NCBI GenBank assembly: GCA_947585745.1 | Contig: CANPXF010000003.1 | Span: 1 to 64,000, forward strand | DNA length: 64,000 bases | Direction: 5' to 3' | DNA from: an uncultured Clostridia bacterium | Lineage (GTDB): Bacteria; Bacillota; Clostridia; Oscillospirales; Acutalibacteraceae | Shown: piece after piece, positions 41,379-50,035 of the stretch | How the letters are laid out: each line of letters opens with the position of its first letter | Position numbering within the stretch: position 1 is the first letter of the stretch | Program-made: the position numbers and the translations under genes | The notes under the pieces: model-generated | Databases searched by the model: none | Told to the model about the DNA's origin: nothing | What the model saw: only the letters and a program-made list of their open reading frames with translations

Positions 41379-42357
41379 TTTTAAGAAAAAGACCCTCGAA
41401 GAAAAGCTTATTGTCCGCGGTAAAAAGCCCAAGGATTTTATAGGAAATAAGAAAATATTTTTTGGAATTTCCATCGCCGTTATTTTAATCGGTATTGTAT
41501 GTAACTTTATTTTCGGTACAACGCTTGATATTCAGTTTACAGGCGGTTCAATGCTTAAATACAGCTATTCGGGCGATTTAAACGATACTAAGCTTAAGTC
41601 ACTTGTACAGGAGGAAACTCCCGATAATATAGTTACTTTCTCTGATTCAAAAGACCTCGTTAATAATAAAAATATGTTGACTGTTCAGTTCTCCGGAACT
41701 ACGACAATTTCAACTGATTTACAGAAATCCATCACAACTTCTATTCAAAAGGAGTTTCCTAAGAATAACTTTAAATTAGAGCAGAGTAGCTCTGTTGACG
41801 CTACAATGGGATTCAGCTTCCTTTTGAAATGTATAGTCGCGGTTGCGATTGCCGGATTATTGATGGTTCTCTATGTAACGCTTAGATTTAAGAAAATCGG
41901 CGGTCTTTCTGCCGGCGTATTCGGTCTTGTGGCTTTATTCCACGATATAGCGATTATCTACTTCTTCTACGTTATATTCCGTATGCCTATCGACTCGAGT
42001 TTTATGGCGGTTGCGCTTATGATTCTCGGTTACTCCCTTAACGATACCGTCGTTGTTTACGACCGTGTCCGTGAGGAGAGAAAGAATTTAGGATATAAGG
42101 CTGATATAAAGGACGTATTCAACTTAGCGGCAACCAAGGTTATGCGCCGTACGATTATCACATCTATTACTACAATCGCGGCGGTTGTAACGGTTTATAT
42201 TGTTGCAATTATATTTAACCTTGACTCCGTAAAAGCATTCGCGCTTCCGATGATTGTCGGTCTGATTTCAGGTTGTTATTCTTCTCTCTGTATTGCGGGA
42301 CCTCTTTGGGTTATGTGGAAAAAGAGAGAGAAAAAGGAAAAAGCATCCGAAAAATAA
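41368..42357 (+). CDS. secF: Protein translocase subunit SecF
   Basis: 329 residues. A first helix, then the P4 domain with TLDIQFTGGSMLKYSYSG, then the RND block with ALMILGYSLNDTVVVYDRVRE (about 228-248), the SecF signature. The start is the ATG at 41368, 6 nt after GGAGGT and inside the secD coding end, so translation is coupled. An upstream TTG at 41353 would absorb the ribosome site. A basic, lysine-rich C terminus follows the last helix, and the unit ends in a terminator. Confidence 0.96.
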   Translation: MASNFKKKTLEEKLIVRGKKPKDFIGNKKIFFGISIAVILIGIVCNFIFGTTLDIQFTGGSMLKYSYSGDLNDTKLKSLVQEETPDNIVTFSDSKDLVNNKNMLTVQFSGTTTISTDLQKSITTSIQKEFPKNNFKLEQSSSVDATMGFSFLLKCIVAVAIAGLLMVLYVTLRFKKIGGLSAGVFGLVALFHDIAIIYFFYVIFRMPIDSSFMAVALMILGYSLNDTVVVYDRVREERKNLGYKADIKDVFNLAATKVMRRTIITSITTIAAVVTVYIVAIIFNLDSVKAFALPMIVGLISGCYSSLCIAGPLWVMWKKREKKEKASEK

Positions 42358-42384
42358 AAACGGAATATTAAAGAATATAATTTT

Positions 42385-42422
42385 AAGCGAGCGTACTATG
42401 TGCGCTCGCTTTCATCTTTTTT
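42385..42422 (+). terminator. secDF terminator
   Basis: A 12-bp stem (AAGCGAGCGTAC / GTGCGCTCGCTT, 11 of 12) and a TTCATCTTTTTT tail. Same hairpin theme as at 199 and 9781. Confidence 0.85.
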
Positions 42423-42440
42423 GAGTTTTTCAATATAATT

Positions 42441-42824
42441 TTATAAAACATTCTGTACTGTAATCGGTTCTTTATCTGCTATGGCCTTAAGCCTGCCCTT
42501 AGTTATATCTGAGAGATGATAATACGAGTCGACATCTTTTCTCCTTATATAACCGTACATACTGTATAGGTTTTCCTCAATTTCAGCAAGGTCTTTGTGT
42601 ACATAGTATGAGTACATTATTTTACTGTCGGAATTTTTAAATTCGTCTGCTGTCTTTTTACATTTTTCGGTTGCTTTGTCGAGTTCCTTTTTTGTAACGT
42701 ATTTTTCAACTTCCTTGATATTATTTATAATCCTGTCGGTTCTTGTTTGTATATCAATATTTGTGAAACAACCGTATATAACTCCGATTAATACTATTCC
42801 GATAGCAATATATATTCTTTTCAT
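42441..42824 (-). CDS. DUF4363-family protein
   Basis: 127 residues. An N-terminal membrane helix (about 4-21) is followed by a helical, charged domain with KATEKCKKTADEFKNSD and YSYYVHKDLAEIEENLYSM. The length and pattern fit DUF4363, which in spore formers is commonly encoded next to a DUF421 protein, exactly as here (59 nt downstream of it). The biochemical role is unknown; the partnership suggests action at the membrane. Confidence 0.75.
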   Translation of the reverse strand: MKRIYIAIGIVLIGVIYGCFTNIDIQTRTDRIINNIKEVEKYVTKKELDKATEKCKKTADEFKNSDSKIMYSYYVHKDLAEIEENLYSMYGYIRRKDVDSYYHLSDITKGRLKAIADKEPITVQNVL

Positions 42825-42883
42825 TTAATTCACAGCCTTTCCGCTCTATTTTCGCATATCTGCGGAGAATTAAAGTTATATAT

Positions 42884-43552
42884 TTATTTTTTCTTTATAA
42901 TGTTATAATCTCCGTTTTTGTTAAAGGTCATAATAAAAATATCTTCTAATTTTGTATTGTTCTTTTTTAGAATTTTATTAAGCTCTTTCGTGTTTGTATT
43001 ACTTAATCTCATAGAGTTATCCAAAAACTCCCCGTCGTTTATAACAACCGTGTCAATTCCCGTGTCAGGAATTTCAATATTCATATCCTCGGCTGTCGGG
43101 TTGCGTTTTTCGGGTTTTACCAAAACGCTCAGTTTACCGTTCGTTTCGGCAATGCAGTATTGCACGTCTTCAAGAGAAAATACGCCGAGCTGTCTTAGCT
43201 GAACGCAGAGGTCCTCCGTTGTGATTCTCAAGGTTCTCATTTTATCCCTTAAAATTTCTCCGTCTTCAATGACCATTACGGGGCTTCCGCAAACCGCTCT
43301 CCTGAACTTGCTGTTTTTCATCATTATTATACTTACAATGATTTCGCACGCCACAAGGATAAGAGTGGGGATAATTCCCGATAACATAGGTTTGTCTGTA
43401 TTTTCCATAGGAATTGAGGCTATATCGGCAATTACCAAGGTCACAACAAGCTCCGAGGGTTGCAAATCGCTTATCTGCCTTTTTCCCATAAGTCTGACGG
43501 CTACCACAACAAAAATGTATAATATTACTGTTCTTATAATTGTAATTAACAT
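42884..43552 (-). CDS. DUF421 / YetF-family membrane protein
   Basis: 222 residues. Three N-terminal membrane helices include VRLMGKRQISDLQPSELVVTLVIADIAS, the family signature. The cytosolic domain follows, with PVMVIEDGEI, MRTLRITTEDLCVQLR, LEDVQYCIAETNGKLSV and IDTVVINDGEFLDNSM. YetF proteins of B. subtilis spores have been tied to germination-related membrane functions, but their activity is not settled. It is divergent from the gerAA-gerAB pair, 77 bp away, and followed by its DUF4363 partner. Confidence 0.9.
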   Translation of the reverse strand: MLITIIRTVILYIFVVVAVRLMGKRQISDLQPSELVVTLVIADIASIPMENTDKPMLSGIIPTLILVACEIIVSIIMMKNSKFRRAVCGSPVMVIEDGEILRDKMRTLRITTEDLCVQLRQLGVFSLEDVQYCIAETNGKLSVLVKPEKRNPTAEDMNIEIPDTGIDTVVINDGEFLDNSMRLSNTNTKELNKILKKNNTKLEDIFIMTFNKNGDYNIIKKK

Positions 43553-43629
43553 CCAATCACCATTTATAATATTTGCCTAAATTACTGAATAATACATAGA
43601 ATTTAGCCAAAATTATTATTGGTGATATA

Positions 43630-45084
43630 ATGTATAATTCGTTAAAAGAAAATATAAATGAGTTAAAAAAACTCACGTCAGGCTCTGCGGATTTTACGGT
43701 TCGTAACATAACATTAAATAACGGCACTGAGTGCGCAATATTTACGACCGAGGGTATGTCTGATAAAGAGGGGCTTGCCATTTCAGCGATAAATCCTATA
43801 ATACAAACAAAAATGCCCGATAAAAAAGGAAAGGAGCTTTTTGATTATATTTACTACAGCGTTCTTTCGGCAAGTGAAATTGTCCTCGTAAAGACCTTTG
43901 ATAAAGCTTTGGACTTTTCAATGTCGGGTTTTGCGGTTCTTGCTGTAGACGGTTGCGACTTAATGCTCGCAATAGGAGTTCAGGGCTACAAATTCAGGAG
44001 TGTTTCGGAGCCGGAAAGCGAGCTTGTTCAGCGAGGAAGCAGGGAAGGCTTTACCGAATCTATGAGGGTTAATATGACGCTTATCAGAAGACGAATGAAA
44101 AATCCCTCATTAGTGTATGAAACTATTACGGTAGGAAAAACCTCGAAAACCCACCTCGCGATGGTTTATATAAAAGGCACGGCGACTGATTCATCAGTTA
44201 ATGAGGTTAAAAAACGTCTTAAAGCGTGTGATATAGAAACCGTGCTCGGAGCGGGCTACCTTGTTCCGTATTTAGAGGACAGCGGAAAAAATGAAATTTT
44301 TACGGGCGTCGGAATAACCGAAAGACCTGATACACTTTGCGGAAAGCTTATGGAGGGAAGAATAGGTATTATTGTTGACGGAACTCCCTCCGTTCTTATA
44401 ATTCCTCATCTTTTTGTTGAAAATTTTCAGTCGATAGATGATTATTCAAACCGTCCGTACTTTGCCTCAATAATAAGAATTATAAAATATATTGCGTATT
44501 TAACAGCGGTTTTCGTACCGGGACTTTATTTGGCTTTGGTAATTTACCATCCCGAATATTTTCCCGATGTATTATTAAGAAATATTCAGGATTCTCTCGA
44601 ACACACTCCGTTGCCGTTAATGCTTGAAGTGTTTTTAATAGATTTTATGTACGAAATAATGCGGGAAGCAGGACTAAGACTTCCCAAGGTTTTGGGACAC
44701 GCGGTGAGTATAGTCGGCGCTCTTGTTATAGGCGATTGCGCAATTCAGGCGGGAATAATCGGCGCTCCCACTCTTATGGCGGTTGCGGTTGCGGCTTTAT
44801 CAAGCTATGTAATACCCGATTTATACCCTCAAATAACGATTTTAAGGCTTTCGTTTATTGCTGTAGGCGGAGTTTTGGGAGTATGGGGAATAGTTATGCT
44901 TTCCTGCGTTGTAATGGTTTATATGGCTTCAAAGTCTACCTTAGGAGTTGTGTTTATATCTCCGATAGCGCCGTTTTCCAAGGAATATATGCGTGATGTA
45001 TTTGTACGTTTAGGCTGGAAAAAGCTGTCAAAATATAATATGAATGTCCAGAATTTAAAGGGTGGCAGTCCTTATGAAAAATAA
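43630..45084 (+). CDS. gerAA: Spore germination receptor A subunit (GerAA family)
   Basis: 484 residues. A large N-terminal soluble domain (about 1-280) includes VQGYKFRSVSEPESELVQRGSREGFTES-type sequence and the conserved GRIGIIVDGTPSVLIIPHLFVENFQS near 245-270. Five C-terminal membrane helices follow, with LPKVLGHAVSIVGALVIGD. GerA receptors sense nutrient germinants in the spore inner membrane and, in Bacilli, form channels. The B subunit gene overlaps its 3' end by 11 nt. No GerAC lipoprotein gene follows. The ribosome site (GGTGAT) is weak. Confidence 0.94.
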   Translation: MYNSLKENINELKKLTSGSADFTVRNITLNNGTECAIFTTEGMSDKEGLAISAINPIIQTKMPDKKGKELFDYIYYSVLSASEIVLVKTFDKALDFSMSGFAVLAVDGCDLMLAIGVQGYKFRSVSEPESELVQRGSREGFTESMRVNMTLIRRRMKNPSLVYETITVGKTSKTHLAMVYIKGTATDSSVNEVKKRLKACDIETVLGAGYLVPYLEDSGKNEIFTGVGITERPDTLCGKLMEGRIGIIVDGTPSVLIIPHLFVENFQSIDDYSNRPYFASIIRIIKYIAYLTAVFVPGLYLALVIYHPEYFPDVLLRNIQDSLEHTPLPLMLEVFLIDFMYEIMREAGLRLPKVLGHAVSIVGALVIGDCAIQAGIIGAPTLMAVAVAALSSYVIPDLYPQITILRLSFIAVGGVLGVWGIVMLSCVVMVYMASKSTLGVVFISPIAPFSKEYMRDVFVRLGWKKLSKYNMNVQNLKGGSPYEK

Positions 45085-46006
45085 TAAAATATCCTACTAT
45101 CAATTTCTATCTTCGGTATTTCTCTCATCGCTTTCATTTCCGCTTTTTGTGGGAAGTAATCCGTCTGTATATCTTCTTGTTGCGGCGGCGGGAGCTTTAC
45201 TTGTAAATATTTTGGTCTTTTCGCTTTATAAAGGTCAGTGTTTAAAGCTTGTAAAATCTGTTGTGGCGGTTTTTTTAAGCATATATTGCGTTGTGATAAT
45301 TTCAAAATTTGTCGATTATATGTATAACGCGTTAAGCTACGGGCCGTTGTGGCTTATGTTGATAATTTTACTTGCTTTCTCCTTTTTCTGTACCGTCAAG
45401 GGAGTAGAAGCGTTAACGCGTGCGTCAATTATTATTTCATTCTTTGTCGTCGCGGGATTAGTTTATATGTTTGTATGCACGTTTTCAAACATTAATTTTA
45501 ATTTTACCCTTGAAATTCCGAGCAATTATCTTTCCGTAATAATTCTTTTAATTCCATCAGCTCTTTATGTTTTGTGTTTTGAAAATATAATTCCGAGAAA
45601 GAAATATAACGCGTTATTATATTCTGTAATTTTATTTTTGACATATGTTTTCTTTACGCTTATTTCCTCGGGAATAATTTCACCCTATCCGATTCAGAAA
45701 CTTCCGACAATTTCTGAAATAGGTGTGTTTAAGGGCGCCGACTGCATATTGCTTTCAATTTTAACAATTTCATCTTTATACAGCATCGCAATCTCAACAA
45801 TAGGTCTGTTTAAAAGTTTTAAGCATAGATATATTACGAACGCAATTTATATAGGAATAATATTTATACTTTCTCTGATTACGGTTTACTATCCGATATT
45901 GGATTTTGCGCAAGGAGTCATATTACCTATAGCAACATTAGCCGTGACATTGTTGATTATTGCGGTATCGCTTATAAGAAAACGAAATATGTATAAAAAT
46001 TCATAA
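45074..46006 (+). CDS. gerAB: Divergent spore germination permease (GerAB-like)
   Basis: 310 residues, about ten membrane helices in the APC-transporter pattern of GerAB subunits. Sequence conservation is low, but the order (short N terminus, SSLSFPLFVG, YNALSYGPLWLM, LPTISEIGVFKGADC) and its coupling to gerAA support the call. In Bacilli this subunit binds the germinant. The start is the ATG at 45074 rather than the GTG at 45062. It is shorter than the usual ~360 residues, and no C subunit follows: 92 bp later an unrelated gene, hprK, begins. Confidence 0.8.
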   Translation: MKNNKISYYQFLSSVFLSSLSFPLFVGSNPSVYLLVAAAGALLVNILVFSLYKGQCLKLVKSVVAVFLSIYCVVIISKFVDYMYNALSYGPLWLMLIILLAFSFFCTVKGVEALTRASIIISFFVVAGLVYMFVCTFSNINFNFTLEIPSNYLSVIILLIPSALYVLCFENIIPRKKYNALLYSVILFLTYVFFTLISSGIISPYPIQKLPTISEIGVFKGADCILLSILTISSLYSIAISTIGLFKSFKHRYITNAIYIGIIFILSLITVYYPILDFAQGVILPIATLAVTLLIIAVSLIRKRNMYKNS

Positions 46007-46030
46007 ATTGAAAAAATTTCCTAAATTCAC

Positions 46031-46059
46031 TTTTCAAAAACCGTATTTTGTAGTATAAT
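46031..46059 (+). promoter_or_regulatory. Possible hprK promoter
   Basis: -10 TATAAT (46054-46059) with a weak TTTTCA (46031-46036) 17 bp upstream. It would drive the long hprK-to-hemZ run. Confidence 0.4.
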
Positions 46060-46098
46060 ATATTCTGTCTAAATGTTTTTTACGAAGGTGGGGTTATT

Positions 46099-47064
46099 AT
46101 GTCTGCGGAATATTCGGTATCGCTTAAAAAAATTATAGATGACTTATCATTAAAATCAATGTATATGCCTAAAGAGCCGTCTGAAATTTTAATTACAAAT
46201 AATAACATCAGCCGACCGGGTTTACAGCTTACGGGTTTTTTTGATTTTTTTGACAAAACCCGTATTCTGGTTTTCGGCCATACGGAATTTTCTTATCTTT
46301 CGCGTTTCGGCGCGGAACAACAACAGCACGTAATTGACTCCATTTTCCGTTTCGGACCGCCTGCCGTCATTTTGTGCAGAAGCTATGAGTTGAATGACGC
46401 TATGATGAGTAGCGCAAACGAGCACAACATACCGATTTTGCAGTCAAGCGATTCAACCTCCTCGCTTACAGCGGACCTCGTAACACTTTTGAGCAGAGAG
46501 CTTGCTCCGAGAATTACCCGTCACGGGGTTCTGGTGGAGGTCTACGGTGAGGGTTGTCTGATTACGGGCGACAGCGGAATAGGTAAGAGCGAAACCGCTA
46601 TTGAGCTTATGAAACGCGGACACCGTCTTATTGCCGATGACGCGGTTGAAATAAGAAAAATCGACAGCAGAACACTCATCGGACGTTCACCGCAGAATAT
46701 CCGTCATTTTATTGAGCTTAGAGGCGTTGGGATTATTAACGCGAGAAACCTTTTCGGAATGGGCTCGATTAAGCTTTCCGAGAAAATTGATATAGTAATC
46801 AATCTTGAAGTTTGGGACAGCAGTAAAGCCTACGACAGAATGGGACTTGAAAACGAGTATATGGAAATTCTCGGAATTGACGTTCCGATTATGAGTATTC
46901 CTGTTAAACCCGGCAGAAACTTATCAAATATCATTGAAGTTGCGGCGATGAATAACCGTCAGAAGAAAATGGGCTACAATGCCGCGCAAGATTTATTGAC
47001 AAATCTTGGAATGGAGATTGACGAGCAGATGACCGAAAAGCGCGTTGTCGATAACTGGGAATAA
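46099..47064 (+). CDS. hprK: HPr kinase/phosphorylase
   Basis: 321 residues. An N-terminal domain (1-130) precedes the kinase core with Walker A GDSGIGKS (157-164), the LIADDAVEIRK catalytic segment and the HprK signature of LRGVGIINARNLFGMGSI near 215-232. It phosphorylates HPr on Ser46 in response to ATP and fructose-1,6-bisphosphate, and removes it when phosphate is high. This is the master switch of carbon catabolite control in Firmicutes, relevant to an organism geared to starch. It heads the row hprK-murB-rapZ-whiA. Confidence 0.96.
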   Translation: MSAEYSVSLKKIIDDLSLKSMYMPKEPSEILITNNNISRPGLQLTGFFDFFDKTRILVFGHTEFSYLSRFGAEQQQHVIDSIFRFGPPAVILCRSYELNDAMMSSANEHNIPILQSSDSTSSLTADLVTLLSRELAPRITRHGVLVEVYGEGCLITGDSGIGKSETAIELMKRGHRLIADDAVEIRKIDSRTLIGRSPQNIRHFIELRGVGIINARNLFGMGSIKLSEKIDIVINLEVWDSSKAYDRMGLENEYMEILGIDVPIMSIPVKPGRNLSNIIEVAAMNNRQKKMGYNAAQDLLTNLGMEIDEQMTEKRVVDNWE

Positions 47065-47084
47065 ATTACGTTAGGATAGTGTGT

Positions 47085-47993
47085 ATGAATAAATATGAAA
47101 ACCTGCATAATTTTGCCTGCGGACTTGGTGTAAGTTCAGAATATAATGTTCCGATGAGCAGGCATACCACCTTTAAAATCGGAGGAAATGCAAGCATATA
47201 TCTTGAGGTTGATAATACGTCACAGCTTTCTCAACTTATAAAATTTTTAAACGAGAATAATATCGAATACATAGTTTTGGGAAAAGGCAGTAACGTTTTG
47301 GTAAGCGACAGCGGACTTGATAAGGCGGTAATCAATCTTAAAGGTGATTTTTGCAGGGTGGATACTCTTGACGATTCCACATTATACTGCGGAGCGGGAC
47401 TTTCTTTGGCGGGACTTTGCCGTGAGGCAGAGGAGAAAAGTCTTTCGGGGCTTGAATTTGCGTGGGGAATACCCGGTTCTGTCGGCGGAGCGGTTTATAT
47501 GAACGCCGGGGCTTACGGCGGAGAGATGAAAGACGTTATTTTCAGTGTATCTCACATTGATAAAAACGGAAAATTAGGTACTATTAAGGCGGATTACCTG
47601 AAGCTTGGCTACAGACACAGTATTTATAAGGAAAATGGTTTTACAATTATAGGCGCGACTGTAAGGCTGAAATATGATAACCGAAATGAAATTCGAGCGC
47701 GTATGGACGACTTTATGGGACGGCGCAAGGATAAACAGCCCTTGGAGTTTCCGTCGGCAGGCTCGGTTTTCAGAAGACCGCAGGGCAATTTCGCGGGCGC
47801 GTTAATTGAAAAATGCGGTCTTAAAGGAGCGTCGGTCGGCGGAGCGCAGGTATCTCCAAAGCACGCGGGATTTATTGTAAACACAGGCTCTGCCACAGCA
47901 AAAGATGTTAAAGACTTGATTTTACTCATACAAAATACAGTTAAGGAAAGAACAGGATATGACTTGCAGAGAGAAGTCATATACCTTGATTGA
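47085..47993 (+). CDS. murB: UDP-N-acetylenolpyruvoylglucosamine reductase
   Basis: 302 residues, type II MurB. The FAD-binding domain carries YIVLGKGSNVLVSDSG (about 65-80) and GLEFAWGIPGSVGGAVYMNAGAYGGE. The C-terminal domain has SAGSVFRRPQGNFAGALIEKCGLKG with the catalytic Ser. It reduces UDP-GlcNAc-enolpyruvate to UDP-MurNAc in peptidoglycan synthesis. ATG 47085, 8 nt after AGGA, is preferred to the GTG at 47079. hprK ends 20 nt upstream and rapZ begins 7 nt downstream. Confidence 0.96.
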   Translation: MNKYENLHNFACGLGVSSEYNVPMSRHTTFKIGGNASIYLEVDNTSQLSQLIKFLNENNIEYIVLGKGSNVLVSDSGLDKAVINLKGDFCRVDTLDDSTLYCGAGLSLAGLCREAEEKSLSGLEFAWGIPGSVGGAVYMNAGAYGGEMKDVIFSVSHIDKNGKLGTIKADYLKLGYRHSIYKENGFTIIGATVRLKYDNRNEIRARMDDFMGRRKDKQPLEFPSAGSVFRRPQGNFAGALIEKCGLKGASVGGAQVSPKHAGFIVNTGSATAKDVKDLILLIQNTVKERTGYDLQREVIYLD

Positions 47994-48000
47994 GTTTATT

Positions 48001-48867
48001 ATGGAATTTGTTATTATTACAGGACTTTCAGGGGCAGGAAAAACCTGCGCGCTTCACGCGCTTGAGGATATAGGATTTTATTGTGTCGATAATCTTCCTA
48101 CAACCTTGCTTAAAACCTTTTATAATTTGTGCGAAACCTCTACCGACAGCGCTATGAAACGCGTAGCGGTTGTAATTGACGTTAGGGGAGGAAAAAATCT
48201 CACTAATCTTTACAACGATATAATGGGATTTAAAGAGGAGCATAAGCCGTTCAGTCTTTTGTTCCTTGACGCGAAAGTGGATATTCTCGTAACCCGTTTT
48301 AAAGAAACCCGCAGACGCCATCCGTTAGCCGATATAGTTCTTGATAAGAGCATAGAGAGCGCCTTGCTTTTGGAGGTGTCTTATCTTGAACCTTTTAAAA
48401 AAATCGCCGATTATACGATAGATACATCTTATGTAAGCGTTAAGCTTTTAAAAGAGCGTATAACCGAAATATTTCTTGACGACAGCGAAAAGGGTATCAT
48501 TATTTCGTTTATGTCGTTCGGATTTAAACACGGAGTTCCCAATGACTGCGACACAATTTTTGACGCGCGCTGTCTGCCGAATCCTTTTTACATTCCCGAG
48601 TTAAAGGATAAAACGGGACTTGATGAAGACGTTTACGATTATGTTTTCGGCTTTGAGGAAACCGAGAATTTTGTCGGTAAAATTACGGATTTTCTTGATT
48701 ACTCCGTTCCTCTTTACCGAAAGGAAGGAAAAGCCGAGCTCGTTGTAGGAATCGGTTGCACAGGCGGAAAACACAGAAGCGTTGCAATCGCCCAAACCTT
48801 AAAAAAACATTTTATGGAGCTTGGCTACAGGACATCGGTTTTTCACCGCGACGCGAATAGAAAATAA
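48001..48867 (+). CDS. rapZ: RNase adapter protein RapZ (YvcJ family)
   Basis: 288 residues. Walker A GLSGAGKT opens the protein at residue 8. The middle carries FLDAKVDILVTRFKETRRRHPL, and the C-terminal nucleotide- or metabolite-binding domain carries SFGFKHGVPNDCD and VGIGCTGGKHRSVAIA. RapZ binds nucleotides and, in enterobacteria, guides RNase E to glmZ RNA according to glucosamine-6-phosphate. The Firmicute role is less clear (competence, cell-wall control). The start is the ATG at 48001, matching the family N terminus MEFVIITGLSGAGKT; a longer frame lies inside murB. The usual neighbour yvcK (glmR) is missing. Confidence 0.95.
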   Translation: MEFVIITGLSGAGKTCALHALEDIGFYCVDNLPTTLLKTFYNLCETSTDSAMKRVAVVIDVRGGKNLTNLYNDIMGFKEEHKPFSLLFLDAKVDILVTRFKETRRRHPLADIVLDKSIESALLLEVSYLEPFKKIADYTIDTSYVSVKLLKERITEIFLDDSEKGIIISFMSFGFKHGVPNDCDTIFDARCLPNPFYIPELKDKTGLDEDVYDYVFGFEETENFVGKITDFLDYSVPLYRKEGKAELVVGIGCTGGKHRSVAIAQTLKKHFMELGYRTSVFHRDANRK

Positions 48868-48881
48868 ATTAAGAGGTTAAA

Positions 48882-49799
48882 ATGTCTTTTTCTGCTGATG
48901 TAAAGCGTGAATTAGCGAGTTTACAGGGCGAAACAAGGGAGCAGATGCTTTGCGAATGTTACGGAATGCTCCTTTTTTCAACTCGGTTTAATTCCAGAGA
49001 AATAATTTTTAAAACAGAGAATTTTTATTGCGCCGAACGCTTTGAATATCTTATTTCCGCGCTTTTTAATCCGATTATTGAAAAACAGCGTGATAAAAAT
49101 TCAAAAAGAATAAAACAACGTCTTTGCAAGCTTTCGCTTATAATTCCCGATGAATGTAAAAAAATCTTTGAGGAGTTTGGTCATACTTCAAAAGATGTAA
49201 AGCTCAGGATTAACAGAGCAAATCTTGAAGACGAGAGCCTATACAGCTGGTTTTTAAAGGGTGTGTTTTTAAGTTGCGGTTCGGTAACCGACCCTAAAAA
49301 AAGCTATCATTTAGAGCTTTCGGTATCCCATAAAACCTTAGCTGAAAATATAATGCACTTTATAAAGGAAATTGATGTATTTGATGTAAAACCCCGTATT
49401 GCCGAAAGAAAGGGAGGATACATAGTTTATCTCAAGGGCAACTGCGACATCTGCGACTTTTTGGCGTATATAGGGGCGGGAAACGCCGTAATGACAATTA
49501 TTGAGGCGACAGCGTATAAAGAGATGATGAACCGCCTTAACAGGAAGCAAAATTCGGAGCTTGCGAACATTAAGAAAAAGGCAGACGCTTCGGCAAAGCA
49601 GATACTCGCGATGAAAAAGATTATTGATGAAAAAGGAATAGATTACCTAAACGATGATTTAAAGGCGCTTGCGATTTTAAGAATTGATAATCCCGATATG
49701 TCGTTAAAGGAACTCGGCGAAAACCTTGACCCGAAAATTTCCCGAAGCGGAGTAAATCACCGCATAGAGAGGATTTTTAAAATAGCAAATTCGCTGTAG
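48882..49799 (+). CDS. whiA: Sporulation transcription regulator WhiA
   Basis: 305 residues. It begins MSFSADVKRELASLQ, the family opening. A degenerate LAGLIDADG homing-endonuclease-like domain (about 100-210; WFLKGVFLSCGSVTDPKKSYHLE) precedes a C-terminal helix-turn-helix (about 255-305; LKELGENLDPKISRSGVNHRIERI). WhiA is a DNA-binding regulator of cell division and chromosome segregation in Gram-positives, and of sporulation in actinomycetes. It lies 14 nt after rapZ and 8 nt before xseB. Confidence 0.96.
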   Translation: MSFSADVKRELASLQGETREQMLCECYGMLLFSTRFNSREIIFKTENFYCAERFEYLISALFNPIIEKQRDKNSKRIKQRLCKLSLIIPDECKKIFEEFGHTSKDVKLRINRANLEDESLYSWFLKGVFLSCGSVTDPKKSYHLELSVSHKTLAENIMHFIKEIDVFDVKPRIAERKGGYIVYLKGNCDICDFLAYIGAGNAVMTIIEATAYKEMMNRLNRKQNSELANIKKKADASAKQILAMKKIIDEKGIDYLNDDLKALAILRIDNPDMSLKELGENLDPKISRSGVNHRIERIFKIANSL

Positions 49800-49807
49800 G
49801 AGGAAAT

Positions 49808-50035
49808 ATGCAGGAAAATTTGACGTTTGAAAAAGCTAACGAAAAGCTTGAAAAGCTTGTCGATAAAATGGAAAACGGCGATTTGTCGTTAGAGGAAAGT
49901 ATGAAATGCTATGAACAGGCGTTTAATCTTTTAAATTACTGCTATAAAAAGCTTGAAGAATGTAAAGGGCAAATTACCGATATTAACGAAAGAATTGAAA
50001 AAACTAAAAGTAAAGAGGATATATTTGATGAATGA
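49808..50035 (+). CDS. xseB: Exodeoxyribonuclease VII small subunit
   Basis: 75 residues. Canonical XseB pattern: LTFEKANEKLEKLVDKMENG, then DLSLEESMKCYEQAFNLLNY and a polar tail. Several XseB chains bind one XseA to make the single-strand exonuclease VII. AGGAGG precedes the ATG. The large-subunit gene xseA, usually just upstream in clostridia, is not here; whiA takes its place. The end overlaps ispA by 8 nt. Confidence 0.93.
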   Translation: MQENLTFEKANEKLEKLVDKMENGDLSLEESMKCYEQAFNLLNYCYKKLEECKGQITDINERIEKTKSKEDIFDE

